Positions 27,658 to 37,204 of a stretch of DNA of 64,000 bases are shown one piece after another. Source of the DNA: Methanolinea sp. (lineage in GTDB: Archaea; Halobacteriota; Methanomicrobia; Methanomicrobiales; Methanospirillaceae); contig CP064971.1 of the NCBI GenBank assembly GCA_016699325.1, positions 1 through 64,000 of the forward strand, read 5' to 3'. Under the pieces are notes generated by a model, which made no database searches, was not told the DNA's origin, and saw only the letters and a list, made by a program, of their open reading frames with translations. Position 1 is the stretch's first letter. Every line of letters starts with the position of its first letter. Position numbers and translations under genes: made by a program.

Positions 27658-27671
27658 GTCTTTATAGTTTG
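27658..27671 (-). promoter_or_regulatory. TATA box of the flaC-to-flaJ operon
   Basis: On the minus strand CAAACTATAAAGA is centred about 28 bp upstream of the ATG at 27636. This is the spacing for a leaderless archaeal transcript. A further AT-rich element (CATTATTTATCC) lies near 27690. The promoter survives, because IS copy 2 inserted a further 120 bp upstream (27791), so the accessory operon can probably be transcribed independently of flaB. Confidence 0.6.
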
Positions 27672-27790
27672 TGGATCCTGGCACGGATAAATAATGGTTT
27701 TAAACAGGTATTTTACAAATAGGAGAGAGATAAAGGCTTAGAATTGGAGGCCTCCCTCGACACGGTACAGCGGTTTCCGGTGTCGTACAT

Positions 27791-29478
27791 CCTGCTTTCC
27801 GCAGATCTCGATTCATGCATAATAATTTTCACACCTTCCTCCAAGAATCGCAATTATTTTTCTTGCATTCTCGTTTAGATTAGTCAGTTGTACTTCTATC
27901 TCCCCGGAAATATCCGCTTTCACTTCAGTGACCCCAAGAAAATCAGTAAATATCCATTTCAATGTGGGTCTTTGGGTTGGCTTATTCACCTGATTAGGCA
28001 CAAACTCATTTTGTTCCTTCAAACGTTTCCGAATCAGCCATTCCACCAAAGAGTAGATAAGGAGGGTAAGGACCATGACCATCGAAAGAGCCTCAATCCT
28101 TTCGGGTTTTTTCAAATAAACCTCGGAGACCCTGAAACTCTTGTCCTTGAGGAACCGGAATCCTCTCTCGACAGCTGCCTGGTTTTTGTAATATTCAAGC
28201 ATTGTTTCAGGCTCCAAAGAGAGGTCATTTGAGGCCAGAATGAATCTCCCCAGTTTCTCCATTTCAGCAAGAATTACTTCGGTGTTCCGTTCGATTTCTG
28301 CCTGGACGGTGTAGGCGATACGTCGTTCCTCGTCATTCCTGGGTCTACCTCGTTTCATCTCGATCTTTCGCGAGGTTGGGACAATCTCAAACTTGGTATA
28401 CCAGGCACCAGGGATGGTTCTTCGACCAGTGAACTGCTGCTGCTTGTGCATCCATCTCACATGCAAATTCCAGTCCCAGGAGTTTCTTGAACGATTTTGT
28501 GGTCTGTACATCCAGTTTTTCGAGACGCTTCTCAAATGGCTTCTCCTTCCGGATCTGCATCTCCTTTGAATGCACGATGCCCATTTTTGAGAAATACCGC
28601 CATATTCGGATCTGGTTTCATAGAACAAATACCGGGTATCCTTGCCCGGATTCAGCGGAACATCGGCGTGGAGCAGGGTCTTTACTTCGGTAATCGTGGA
28701 AGGTACATGGGTGATCCAGTGGAGATCCTGACGTAAGTTCTGGATATTTTCCGAGGTGTAGAGTGCGCTATCGGCGATGAAATAGGCGTCTTGAGGAACC
28801 TGTACAGCTGCCCTGAACTGTTGTATTGACTCGATCAGGTTCCGTTTGTCCGAGGCGTTTCCGGAATAGGTCCTGGCAAAGAGCGGGATCCCGTGCTGGT
28901 TGGTAATGGTGCTGAGTACGAATTGCTTGAGGTCTGGACGGTTATCTTTGGTATGGCCGTAGGTGATCTGGATCGCTGGTGTCCCGTCAATATGCTCATA
29001 GTTGCCATGGACGCTCACACTGGTGGTGTCGGTATGGGAAAGCTGGGTGCCAAACTGGACTTTCTGCATGACCTGAAGAACTATTTTGAGGAAGAGGTCG
29101 GTTGAATTTGCCTCGTAAATCTTATCCAGAGTCCTCCCAAGAACATCATCATTCAGGTCTTGGGGTGAAACTCCGGGTCCGAGCAATCGTTCTGTCGCTA
29201 GATTGTTGAAGAATTTCGGGAAGATATAGAGCCTCCTCTCGTTGAATCCGAGAGCATTCATAATCATGGCTTTGAGCACAACGGAATGCGCTAATTTATG
29301 CTGACCTTGTTTCGGGATTACTTCGTCTATGATCCGGCCTATCTCAAGATCATCATAGATTCCTGCAACAATCCCGTGGTGGGCTACGATGGCAGACGTA
29401 AATCTCATTCTGCTTTAGTAGTTATGCAGAAGTTAGCTAAAAATGTTTAGCTTCTTCGTGAGATCTGCGGAACGTCGG
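27791..29478 (-). mobile_element. IS1634-type insertion sequence, copy 2 (1688 bp)
   Basis: It has the same inverted-repeat ends as copy 1, and the flanks GTACAT (27785-27790 and 29479-29484) form a 6-bp target-site duplication distinct from that of copy 1. It is in the same orientation as copy 1, 8.0 kb away, so the two copies are direct repeats that bracket the flaC-to-flaJ operon. It sits between that operon and flaB. Fresh, precise duplications suggest a recent insertion. Confidence 0.94.
27813..29408 (-). pseudogene. IS1634-family transposase (copy 2), internal out-of-frame segment
   Basis: The frame is open for 531 residues and shows DDE elements: HTDTTSVSVHG (first Asp), FIADSALYT (second Asp) and AAVERGFRFLKDKS (Glu). 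From about 28585 to 28405, however, the reading is out of frame relative to copy 1: ASCIQRRCRSGRRSHLRS replaces VLVHSKEMQIRKEKPFEKRL. Indels near 28580 (cgatgccc against cgagtaccc) and 28405 (ccaggcacc against ccggtacc) cancel. About 60 residues between the second Asp and the Glu are scrambled. Activity is doubtful. The intact protein can be reconstructed by combining the two copies. Confidence 0.85.
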
Positions 29479-29546
29479 GTACATGAAAAGGATAAAATAC
29501 CTGGAGATCCGGATCCCCGGTTCCTGGTTGAGATGAATGGACTCTG

Positions 29547-29573
29547 CTGAAAGGAAAACAGAAAAAGGGGTTA
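29547..29573 (-). terminator. T-rich terminator after flaB
   Basis: Downstream of the flaB stop, the minus strand carries CCCCTTTTTCTGTTTTCC, the poly-T pattern that ends archaeal transcripts. It lies between flaB and the end of IS copy 2, so flaB is probably a single-gene transcript. Confidence 0.5.
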
Positions 29574-29586
29574 GGTTTTGGTTGCT

Positions 29587-30165
29587 TCAGTAGAGTATCG
29601 TTGTATTCGTGAGCGAGGGGGGAATAGTCCGACTGATGGCAAGGGATGCGCCAATTTCAGGTTTTATCTCCACGCTGAAAGGAGTTCTTTGTTTAATTGG
29701 TTTAGAACCTGTCGGGGGCTGTAATTGTATGGTAAAGGTCTCACCATATTCGAGAACATTATCTCCTCCCTTTTGCGGTGTATCCAGAATTGTCCAACTT
29801 GCTACTGCAATGGCGGATTCTGGTCCCTTCAGATGTGTTGGAGTAGAATTTGCATCGCTATATATCATAGCGACCTTATTCATATCCACGGGTAAACCGC
29901 CGGAAGCAAGCCCAACGTCAAACTGGATAGTATCAACTCCCTTAGTGGAATCGTCGGCCAACCCATACACGTTGCCCTTCACGACAATGTTAGTTGCCGC
30001 GGAGGAAACTCCCGCATGGACGACTTCCTGGCTCTTCTCGGTGGTGAAGAACCCTGCACCGAGTACAACGTAGCTGAACACCGCTGCAACGACCACGAAG
30101 GCAATCAGCACAATGGCCGCTTCGAGACCGGTGAACGCTTCCTCATTATCAACAAACTTTCTCAT
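29587..30165 (-). CDS. flaB: Archaellin (filament protein) FlaB
   Basis: The 192-residue protein has a class III signal peptide: a charged leader MRKFVDNEEAFTG, then the hydrophobic filament core LEAAIVLIAFVVVAAVFSYV. Cleavage by the prearchaellin peptidase is expected after the Gly. The rest is a beta-rich outer domain (VDTIQFDVGLASGGLPVDM; LEYGETFTIQLQPP), as in methanogen archaellins. A ribosome site GAGG lies 7 nt before the ATG. The coding sequence is intact, but IS copy 2 separates it from the accessory operon. A second type of IS begins 27 bp upstream of its start and cuts it off from the likely promoter. Confidence 0.92.
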   Translation of the reverse strand: MRKFVDNEEAFTGLEAAIVLIAFVVVAAVFSYVVLGAGFFTTEKSQEVVHAGVSSAATNIVVKGNVYGLADDSTKGVDTIQFDVGLASGGLPVDMNKVAMIYSDANSTPTHLKGPESAIAVASWTILDTPQKGGDNVLEYGETFTIQLQPPTGSKPIKQRTPFSVEIKPEIGASLAISRTIPPSLTNTTILY

Positions 30166-30191
30166 ATGCTACACCTCGCAGCCGCTGGATC

Positions 30192-31883
30192 CCTGACCTC
30201 CCGAGTTTTAGGCACATGATTCCATCAAATATCGGTCCAATTCTATAATGCGACCCTCAACCGCAAGATCTAAATAATATAATGTGCTTACATTATAAGC
30301 ATATGAAACCCATTCGCCGAATCAAGAAGATCAATGGGATAGAATACTGGTATGAGGATGTTCCCTACTACGATCCGGTGAAGAAACAAACCCGCCACAC
30401 CTCACATTATTTAGGGAAAAATATCAATGGAGTTCCAGTAAAAGTAAGAACTGAAGGTATTCCAGGCCCAAGCATCTCTGCAATCCCAAAGGAAGCATTC
30501 ACTCATGGAAATCTCCTCCCACTTCAGCAAATCATCCAGGACCTGCACATTGATGAATATCTCTCCACACTTGCCAGCAAGAGTGAGAAAGAGACCATTC
30601 TCGCCATAGCCATCAACCGGATCCTACATCCCGTCGCGATGCACCTTGTATCGACCTGGGCACGAAGAGAGCTCGCTCTTCCTCACCAATCCGAACCTCC
30701 ATCTGAGCAGCCAATCTATCAGCGAACTTCTTTCCACCATTGGCAACAGCGGTGTTCCCGAGGAATTCATGCATCTCCTCATTCGAAACCTCGGCACCGA
30801 TGCAACACTCATCTATGACATCACCAGTCTCTCAAGTTATTCGCAGGCTCATATCTCTCCTGGAATATGGGCATAATCGTGATGGCTTGGACCTTCCACA
30901 AGTCAATTTCTCCCTTATTCTCGACACGCATCAGGCCATTCCCGTTATGTATGACATCTACCAGGGAGCATTGTCGATGTCGTAACCTTAAAAAATACCA
31001 TCAAGAAAATCGGAGCCATAGGGGTCAACAATTACACATTGGTGCTCGACCGTGGTTTTTTCAGCCAGGGGAACCTGGAAGAGCTGGTCCAGGAAGGATT
31101 CTCATTCGTAATACCTGCGTCCCTCACGCTCAAACAAGTCAAAGAGGTTCTCACCGAGCTTCAACGTGACCTTGAAAGCCCGCAATACCTGCAGAAATAC
31201 CAGAAGAATCCGATCTTTGTCAAGCCTATCTCATTCGACGTGCACGGGAATGATATCAAAGCATTTTGCTATTATGACATGAAGCGGGAGCAGGATGAAC
31301 GAAATCTCTTCTATGTTCGCCTCCATGACCTGAAACAGAAACTTGAGCGTCTCAAAATACCACGGTGGCGGAAGCCCGATGATATCTTTAAGGAGTGCGC
31401 AGGAAAGTTCTCGAATTATTTCTCCTGGCATGTGCAGGGTAACCAGTTTGTGGTCGAAATCCGGAATAATGCCGTGTCACAGAGGGTTAACAGAATGGGC
31501 AAACAGATCATTCTGTCCCATGGACCACTCGATTGGAAGGAGTGTCTCACCGTCTATCGGGAACGCGATTATATCGAGAAAACATTCCGAACTTTGAAAC
31601 AGGATCTCCAGGTTCTCCCTCTGAATGTGAAAAAGGAGTCTACAATGAAGGGGTTTCTTTTTGTCACATTTATCAGCCTCATTTTGAGGATGAAACTGCT
31701 GAAACAGATGAAGGACGCTGGACTCCTGGAAGATTATACCCTCGATGGTCTTCTCCTCGAACTTTCCAAGATCAAGAAGATTCGATTGGTGACGGGAGAG
31801 ACGATTATAACTGAAATTTCAAAGAAACAGAGAACTATCCTGGATGCACTCGGACTATGTGCTTAAACTACCCGGAAGTCAGG
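30192..31883 (+). mobile_element. Second IS type, copy A (1692 bp)
   Basis: Ends: left CCTGACCTCCCGAGTTTTAG and right (reverse complement) CCTGACTTCCGGGTAGTTTA, an imperfect inverted repeat of about 26 bp. The flanking duplication is TGGATC (30186-30191 and 31884-31889). A second copy in the opposite orientation lies at 35147-36830. The insertion point is in the upstream region of flaB. The element's gene points away from flaB. Confidence 0.93.
30303..31866 (+). pseudogene. IS4/IS1634-like transposase of copy A, frameshifted
   Basis: ATG 30303 begins MKPIRRIKKINGIEYWYEDV. Pieces in successive frames read LIRNLGTDATLIYDITSLSS (first Asp region), YTLVLDRGFFSQGNLEELVQ (second Asp) and YRERDYIEKTFRTLKQDLQV (Glu). 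The frame breaks near 30660 (5 bp more than copy B), near 30845, and near 30968 (one G fewer than copy B in caggg). The last 275 residues are clean. IS4 against IS1634 grouping is uncertain without a database search. Confidence 0.82.
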
Positions 31884-31928
31884 TGGATCCCTCCAGCCTC
31901 AGCTGCTTAAAGGGGGAATGGCGTAATT

Positions 31929-31941
31929 GTTAATAAAACTT
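31929..31941 (-). promoter_or_regulatory. Probable displaced flaB promoter
   Basis: On the minus strand AAGTTTTATTAAC resembles a TATA box. With the IS and one duplication removed, it would lie about 70 bp upstream of the flaB start, allowing a leader of about 45 nt that includes the GAGG ribosome site. With IS copy A present, it is 1.76 kb away. This is inferred from position and composition. Confidence 0.45.
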
Positions 31942-32219
31942 TTCCAGAAAAATGTTATGTTGCACATCCCAATCCGGGTTTAATTTGCCAGGACAAACTT
32001 GGACTGGTCCCTGTACAGCCATCGGGACCATCACATTATAGCAATTCAACTTCATCAATACTTAACGATTATCTACCTGCAGACGTCCCAATCGATCTTT
32101 AATTGTCAAGGATAGAATGGTGGGAATTTTGTTATCTTCAGATCTTTGTAATATTTGCCCGAAATCCGGTTCAACAAAGCATCCGGAGAGAAAGTATATA
32201 TTACATTTCCGCGAGTTTT

Positions 32220-33478
32220 ATGATGGATCGGGATAATTCCTACCCTTGTTTCTGGAAGACTATCTTACTGGATCCGGTGTGCGTGGCATGGTTGAAGAAT
32301 GGCAACCCGAGTTCATTGTCGAGGCGAAGGTGGATGGAGTCAGGCAGGATCTGATGGCGTACATCGTCAAGAATTCGCAAAAGATCGATTCCAATATCCC
32401 TATCTTTTTCGGCCACGTGCTCTCCATTATTGATAATTCCCTGCCGCACCTCGACGATAAAATCTACGACCGCCTGATCGATGACATTACAGTGAAAGTG
32501 CTTGAAGAGAGCAGCAAATCCAACGACGTGGAATACATCGAACGCCTGTTCAATCATGCATACCGGCTGAAACGTCGCCCTGGCGGAAAGATGATCTTTG
32601 ACATCATCCTCGGCCTCAAGATGATTGAAATTGGAAAGTACCGTGACGCTATTGAACAGCTCAAGCCATTCAGAAAGGTCGATGCCATCATATATACCAC
32701 GATAGCCTATTGCTACCATATCCTGGCAACGGAGACCTACACCGGTGAAACAGGACCGGAACGCGGAAAGACCAGCGATATGGCGCTCAATGCACGCGAA
32801 CAGATGATCGAGCTCGCCCGTGTACGTCCCCCGGTGAACCGCCTGAAGTTTCCCCGCGTCATCAAGGAGCTCAAGGTCAATAAAATATTCTGGTTCATGC
32901 TGAAGCTTGGAATCGAGTGGTTCCCTGAAGAGCCCCAGTTCTTGATTATCGGACTCGAAAAAGCAAAACTGGATGGAAATCAGGTCATGCGGGGGGAGTT
33001 GCTCACCATTGCATCGGAAAGGTACTACAACGAAATGTCGTTTCTCAGGGAATTGTATTCGTATAAAATCGGTGAGCGGGATGCAACCGGCGCAGCAGCG
33101 GTAATCAAACAGATGATCCAGCACCATGCAAAGGACCTGGAACCAGTCTATTATGGCCTGCAGCTCTCAATCATCTCACAGCAGCCAACCGCATATGCCC
33201 GGTTCAGGAAAATGGCGGTTGCAAACGGTATGCCGATTCGGATTCTCATGCTCCTTGACTTTTCTTTCTCCCTGGTGAAAGGAAGTAAAGAGGAAGCCGT
33301 TGCTGGCCTGGAGATAATCCGGGCGAGGATGGCAAAAACGAATCACTACCTGATCCTCATCGAGTACCTGACCGAAGATGCATTTTCCGAGGACGAGAAA
33401 CGCGCCAAGCATGCACGGAGTGTCCTGATGGACTCCATCGATAAGTACTGTCTCAAACTGATAGCCATGAAAAAATGA
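32220..33478 (+). CDS. Helical TPR-like protein of unknown function
   Basis: The product (about 410-420 residues) is soluble and almost entirely helical. Pairs of short amphipathic helices resemble TPR/SEL1 solenoids (LGLKMIEIGKYRDAIEQLKP; EYIERLFNHAYRLKRRPGGK). No catalytic motif is seen. The main frame opens at TTG 32246. However, a TATA box (aaagtatatatt, 32191-32202) is centred 25 bp before ATG 32220, which is in another frame (MMDRDNSYP). A single indel near 32244 would join the two. I therefore place the start at 32220 and suspect an indel. It lies next to the archaellum region, between two IS copies. Confidence 0.65.
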
Positions 33479-33574
33479 GCGTGGGGTGCCGAAGTAGGAA
33501 ACGCAGATTGCGGAGAAGATTAATCGTGAAACCAATATGTTAATCTTCAGTTTGGTGTAACCAACTACTCAACC

Positions 33575-34954
33575 ATGGCTCAAAAATTCCCAAATGTTAA
33601 ATGGTCTTTCTTTTGGATTTGTATCCATACGCTTTCAGTTATTCTGATGACGTTTTTATTAAAAGATGTCAATAACTATCTTTTATTTTTAGTTCTTGCT
33701 GGTTTTGGAATTACTATAGTTGCAAGAACTGTCCGTTCTTTCACCCGAAAAAAACCATTTAGACTCGATTTTAATTTTGTTTTCTGGGCATTAATCTCAA
33801 TTATTTCTTTTGGTGTCATCGAACAGATCCTATTCTATTTCCAGATCGAGGCTGGACTTTTTTATTTTGTACTGATGGGATTTGGAATTTATACCATTAG
33901 TCAAGTCGTAATCCGGATTACATATAGCTATCAGAAAATGCCATATAAAAATAAAAATTTTATAAAAAGTCTATTTACTGCTTTAATTTTCTTTAGTGTG
34001 TTATTTTTAATCATACAATCGCAATCTTTTTTCTCCGGAAAATACCAAAACCCCCCTACCCCAACCCCAAAAACAACTGGAAAATACGCTGTAGGAAATG
34101 TTGCAACTGATGACAATGGGTTAGAAGGGATGGTGATAACTGGTAATAATTTTGCTGGCCAATACTCTGTATTAAGGGTATATTTAGATCATTCCGGGAA
34201 AGGATGGCATACAAACGGCCCCCAAAACCCCCAATCGGTAAACTATGAATATGTTGAGTCACAATTCCCAATTAAATGGGGTGGAGGTAATGTTGATCCA
34301 ACACACATAGCTAATAAGGATTGGTCTTTACCAGAAAACTGGAAATCACCAATAATTGTTGATGACTCCACACATCCACCAGAAACTCAATCCAATTCAG
34401 AATCGGCAATAATTACGACACCATCGAGTTACTCATCAACTCAAGCCAAGATTGATCGAACACCCGCTCAGGCTAATAGTCAAATTGTTACCACAACCTT
34501 GACGTCTCAAATACCAACAGGAGTTACAGTCCCAATTACCGAAATCTTGAATAAGCACAATTACTACCGCAATAAAGTTACTGGCGCAAATATACCCAAT
34601 TTAGTATGGTCTACTACTCTTGCTACCAGTGCGGAAAAGTGGGCATACTACCTTGGGGGTAATAATTTATTCCAGCACAGTGGCGGGCATAGTGAAAATC
34701 TTGCTGCAGGGTATACTTCATGGACATCGGCAATTGATGGATGGGGATCGGAAGAATCAAATTTTATTTATGCTCCTTTTGGAAATGCGGCAAGCAAAAC
34801 TGGAAATTGGCATGACGTTGGGCACTATACGCAAATTGTCTGGAAAACAACTACCCAGTGTGGTTGTGGATGTGCTCCACATCCTACGTATGGAACTGTA
34901 TACGTTTGCCAATATGCTCCGGCAGGTAATATTTTTGGATATTACCCATATTGA
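33575..34954 (+). CDS. Membrane protein with extracellular CAP/SCP domain
   Basis: The first 150 residues contain four to five hydrophobic segments (FFWICIHTLSVILMTFLL; YLLFLVLAGFGITIVA; FVFWALISIISFGVI; SLFTALIFFSVLFLIIQ). A beta-rich region and a Ser/Thr-rich linker follow. The C-terminal 130 residues are a CAP domain (CRISP/PR-1 type): ILNKHNYYRNKVTGANIPNL, FQHSGGHSENLAAGY, GHYTQIVWKTTTQCGCGCA and VYVCQYAPAGNIFGYYPY. The paired His residues and the C-x-C-x-C-rich signature are typical. CAP proteins are secreted; their role in archaea is unknown. The gene is much richer in A and T than its surroundings, suggesting transfer. Confidence 0.82.
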   Translation: MAQKFPNVKWSFFWICIHTLSVILMTFLLKDVNNYLLFLVLAGFGITIVARTVRSFTRKKPFRLDFNFVFWALISIISFGVIEQILFYFQIEAGLFYFVLMGFGIYTISQVVIRITYSYQKMPYKNKNFIKSLFTALIFFSVLFLIIQSQSFFSGKYQNPPTPTPKTTGKYAVGNVATDDNGLEGMVITGNNFAGQYSVLRVYLDHSGKGWHTNGPQNPQSVNYEYVESQFPIKWGGGNVDPTHIANKDWSLPENWKSPIIVDDSTHPPETQSNSESAIITTPSSYSSTQAKIDRTPAQANSQIVTTTLTSQIPTGVTVPITEILNKHNYYRNKVTGANIPNLVWSTTLATSAEKWAYYLGGNNLFQHSGGHSENLAAGYTSWTSAIDGWGSEESNFIYAPFGNAASKTGNWHDVGHYTQIVWKTTTQCGCGCAPHPTYGTVYVCQYAPAGNIFGYYPY

Positions 34955-35146
34955 GGATTGAATAACAATGGTTTGAAAGGGCATATTACCCTTCTCGGAT
35001 TAGGAATCCGGTTTTTAATCCTGGAGGAGTGATAGGTTAAGTTCGTGGAGGTCTTTTTGGCGTGTAATCCCTTTTCAAGGAAAGCTGAATATCACTCATC
35101 GGGAGGCGAACAAAAGTCAGAGTCAATTAAAAGATGTTCGTTGAAA

Positions 35147-36830
35147 CCTGACTTCCGGGTAGTTTAAGCACATAGTCCGAGTGCATCCAGGATAGTTCTC
35201 TGTTTCTTTGAAATTTCAGTTATAATCGTCTCTCCCGTCACCAATCGAATCTTCTTGATCTTGGAAAGTTCGAGGAGAAGACCATCGAGGGTATAATCTT
35301 CCAGGAGTCCAGCGTCCTTCATCTGTTTCAGCAGTTTCATCCTCAAAATGAGGCTGATAAATGTGACAAAAAGAAACCCCTTCATTGTAGACTCCTTTTT
35401 CACATTCAGAGGGAGAACCTGGAGATCCTGTTTCAAAGTTCGGAATGTTTTCTCGATATAATCGCGTTTCCCGATAGACGGTGAGACACTCCTTCCAATC
35501 GAGTGGTCCATGGGACAGAATGATCTGTTTGCCCATTCTGTTAACCCTCTGTGACACGGCATTATTCCGGATTTCGACCACAAACTGGTTACCCTGCACA
35601 TGCCAGGAGAAATAATTCGAGAACTTTCCTGCGCACTCCTTAAAGATATCATCGGGCTTCCGCCACCGTGGTATTTTGAGACGCTCAAGTTTCTGTTTCA
35701 GGTCATGGAGGCGAACATAGAAGAGATTTCGTTCATCCTGCTCCCGCTTCATGTCATAATAGCAAAATGCTTTGATATCATTCCCGTGCACGTCGAATGA
35801 GATAGGCTTGACAAAGATCGGATTCTTCTGGTATTTCTGCAGGTATTGCGGGCTTTCAAGGTCACGTTGAGCTTCGGTGAGAACCTCTTTGACTTGTTTG
35901 AGCGTGAGGGACGCAGGTATTACGAATGAGAATCCTTCCTGGACCAGCTCTTCCAGGTTCCCCTGGCTGAAAAAACCACGGTCGAGCACCAATGTGTAAT
36001 TGTTGACCCCTATGGCTCCGATTTTCTTGATGGTATTTTTAAGGTTACGACATCGACAATGCTCCCCTGGTAGATGTCATACATAACGGGAATGGCCTGA
36101 TGCGTGTCGAGAATAAGGGAGAAATTGACTTGTGGAAGGTCCAAGCCATCACGATTATACCCATATTCCAGGAGAGATATGAGAGCCGAATAACTTGAGA
36201 GACTGGTGATGTCATAGATGAGTGTTGCATCGGTGCCGAGGTTTCGAATGAGGAGATGCATGAATTCCTCGGGAACACCGCTGTTGCCAATGGTGGAAAG
36301 AAGTTCGCTGATAGATTGGCTGCTCAGATGGAGGTTCGGATTGGTGAGGAAGAGCGGTTTCTCTTCCAGGTCGATACAAGGTGCATCGCGACGGGATGTA
36401 GGATCCGGTTGATGGCTATGGCGAGAATGGTCTCTTTCTCACTCTTGCTGGCAAGTGTGGAGAGATATTCATCAATGTGCAGGTCCTGGATGATTTGCTG
36501 AAGTGGGAGGAGATTTCCATGAGTGAATGCTTCCTTTGGGATTGCAGAGATGCTTGGGCCTGGAATACCTTCAGTTCTTACTTTTACTGGAACTCCATTG
36601 ATATTTTCCTAAATAATGTGAGGTGTGGCGGGTTTGTTTCTTCACCGGATCGTAGTAGGAACATCCTCATACCAGTATTCTATCCCATTGATCTTCTTGA
36701 TTCGGCGAATGGGTTTCATATGCTTATAATGTAAGCACATTATATTATTTAGATCTTGCGGTTGAGGGTCGCATTATAGAATTGGACCGATATTTGATGG
36801 AATCATGTGCCTAAAACTCGGGAGGTCAGG
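35147..36830 (-). mobile_element. Second IS type, copy B (1684 bp)
   Basis: It has the same 26-bp inverted-repeat ends as copy A and is flanked by the duplication TTGAAA (35141-35146 and 36831-36836). It is in inverted orientation relative to copy A; the 3.26 kb between them carries the TPR-like and CAP-domain genes. It interrupts a small membrane-protein gene. Confidence 0.94.
35164..36719 (-). pseudogene. IS4/IS1634-like transposase of copy B, frameshifted
   Basis: It is the same protein as in copy A, starting at ATG 36719. It differs by small indels: about 5 bp fewer near 36385, a cleaner first-Asp region (SSYSALISLLEYGYNRDGL), one A fewer near 36035 (breaking after VVTLK), and one extra A near 35468 (gggaaacgcg against gggaacgcg), just before the catalytic Glu segment. 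Copies A and B are broken at different points, so the intact protein of about 520 residues can be inferred from both. Confidence 0.82.
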
Positions 36831-37070
36831 TTGAAAACGGACAAGCGCCAGTCTTCGGAGAGGTCGGAGGGGGTATCCCCGTGCTCGCAATCGTGTTCAT
36901 GATCGCTCCGATGGTCGGCGGCATGATCGAAGACTGCATCAGCACCGCCCGTCAGATCACAGTGGAATTCCTCGATGAACTCTGACCTGGCCACCGGTGC
37001 ATCGGTATGGACAGACCTCGCGTTATCTTGCTCGTCTGTTTCTAGTTGGATTCAGAACTGTTTTGAGAGA

Positions 37071-37141
37071 GCCGCTGGAGGGATTCGAACCCCCGGCCTG
37101 CTGATTACGAATCAGCCGCTCTACCACTAAGCCACAGCGGC
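37071..37141 (-). tRNA. tRNA-Thr (CGT anticodon)
   Basis: The 71-nt minus-strand sequence folds as a cloverleaf: acceptor GCCGCTG/CAGCGGC, D arm with TTAGTGGTAGAG, anticodon stem GCTGA/TCAGC around TTCGTAA, and T arm GGGGG-TTCGAAT-CCCTC. Anticodon CGT reads ACG, threonine. The CCA end is not encoded, and no intron is present. Confidence 0.95.
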
Positions 37142-37204
37142 ACGGTATCCCATACTATCGGCGCGAAAGAATATTAAGATTCACCAGACTGCGGCTGCGC
37201 TTTC

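Larger units (their letters stand above)
35134..36985 (+). pseudogene. 53-residue single-helix membrane protein split by IS copy B
   Basis: If copy B and one TTGAAA duplication are removed, ATG 35134 opens a clean frame: MFVENGQAPVFGEVGGG, the hydrophobic helix IPVLAIVFMIAPMVGGMI, and the tail EDCISTARQITVEFLDEL, with the stop at 36983-36985. The IS entered after codon 4. An in-frame TAA just upstream fixes the start. I do not know the family. The exact restoration of a frame from the two flanks is good evidence that this was a real gene. Confidence 0.7.

Noticed and set aside
18100..29478. IS pair as a composite transposon carrying the archaellum genes
   Set aside because: Each IS has its own different 6-bp duplication, so the insertions were separate. 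A composite would show one shared duplication at its outer ends.
32240..33127. Minus-strand open frame of 295 residues
   Set aside because: It mirrors the plus-strand TPR-like gene, has no start signal, and its residue pattern is that of an antisense shadow.
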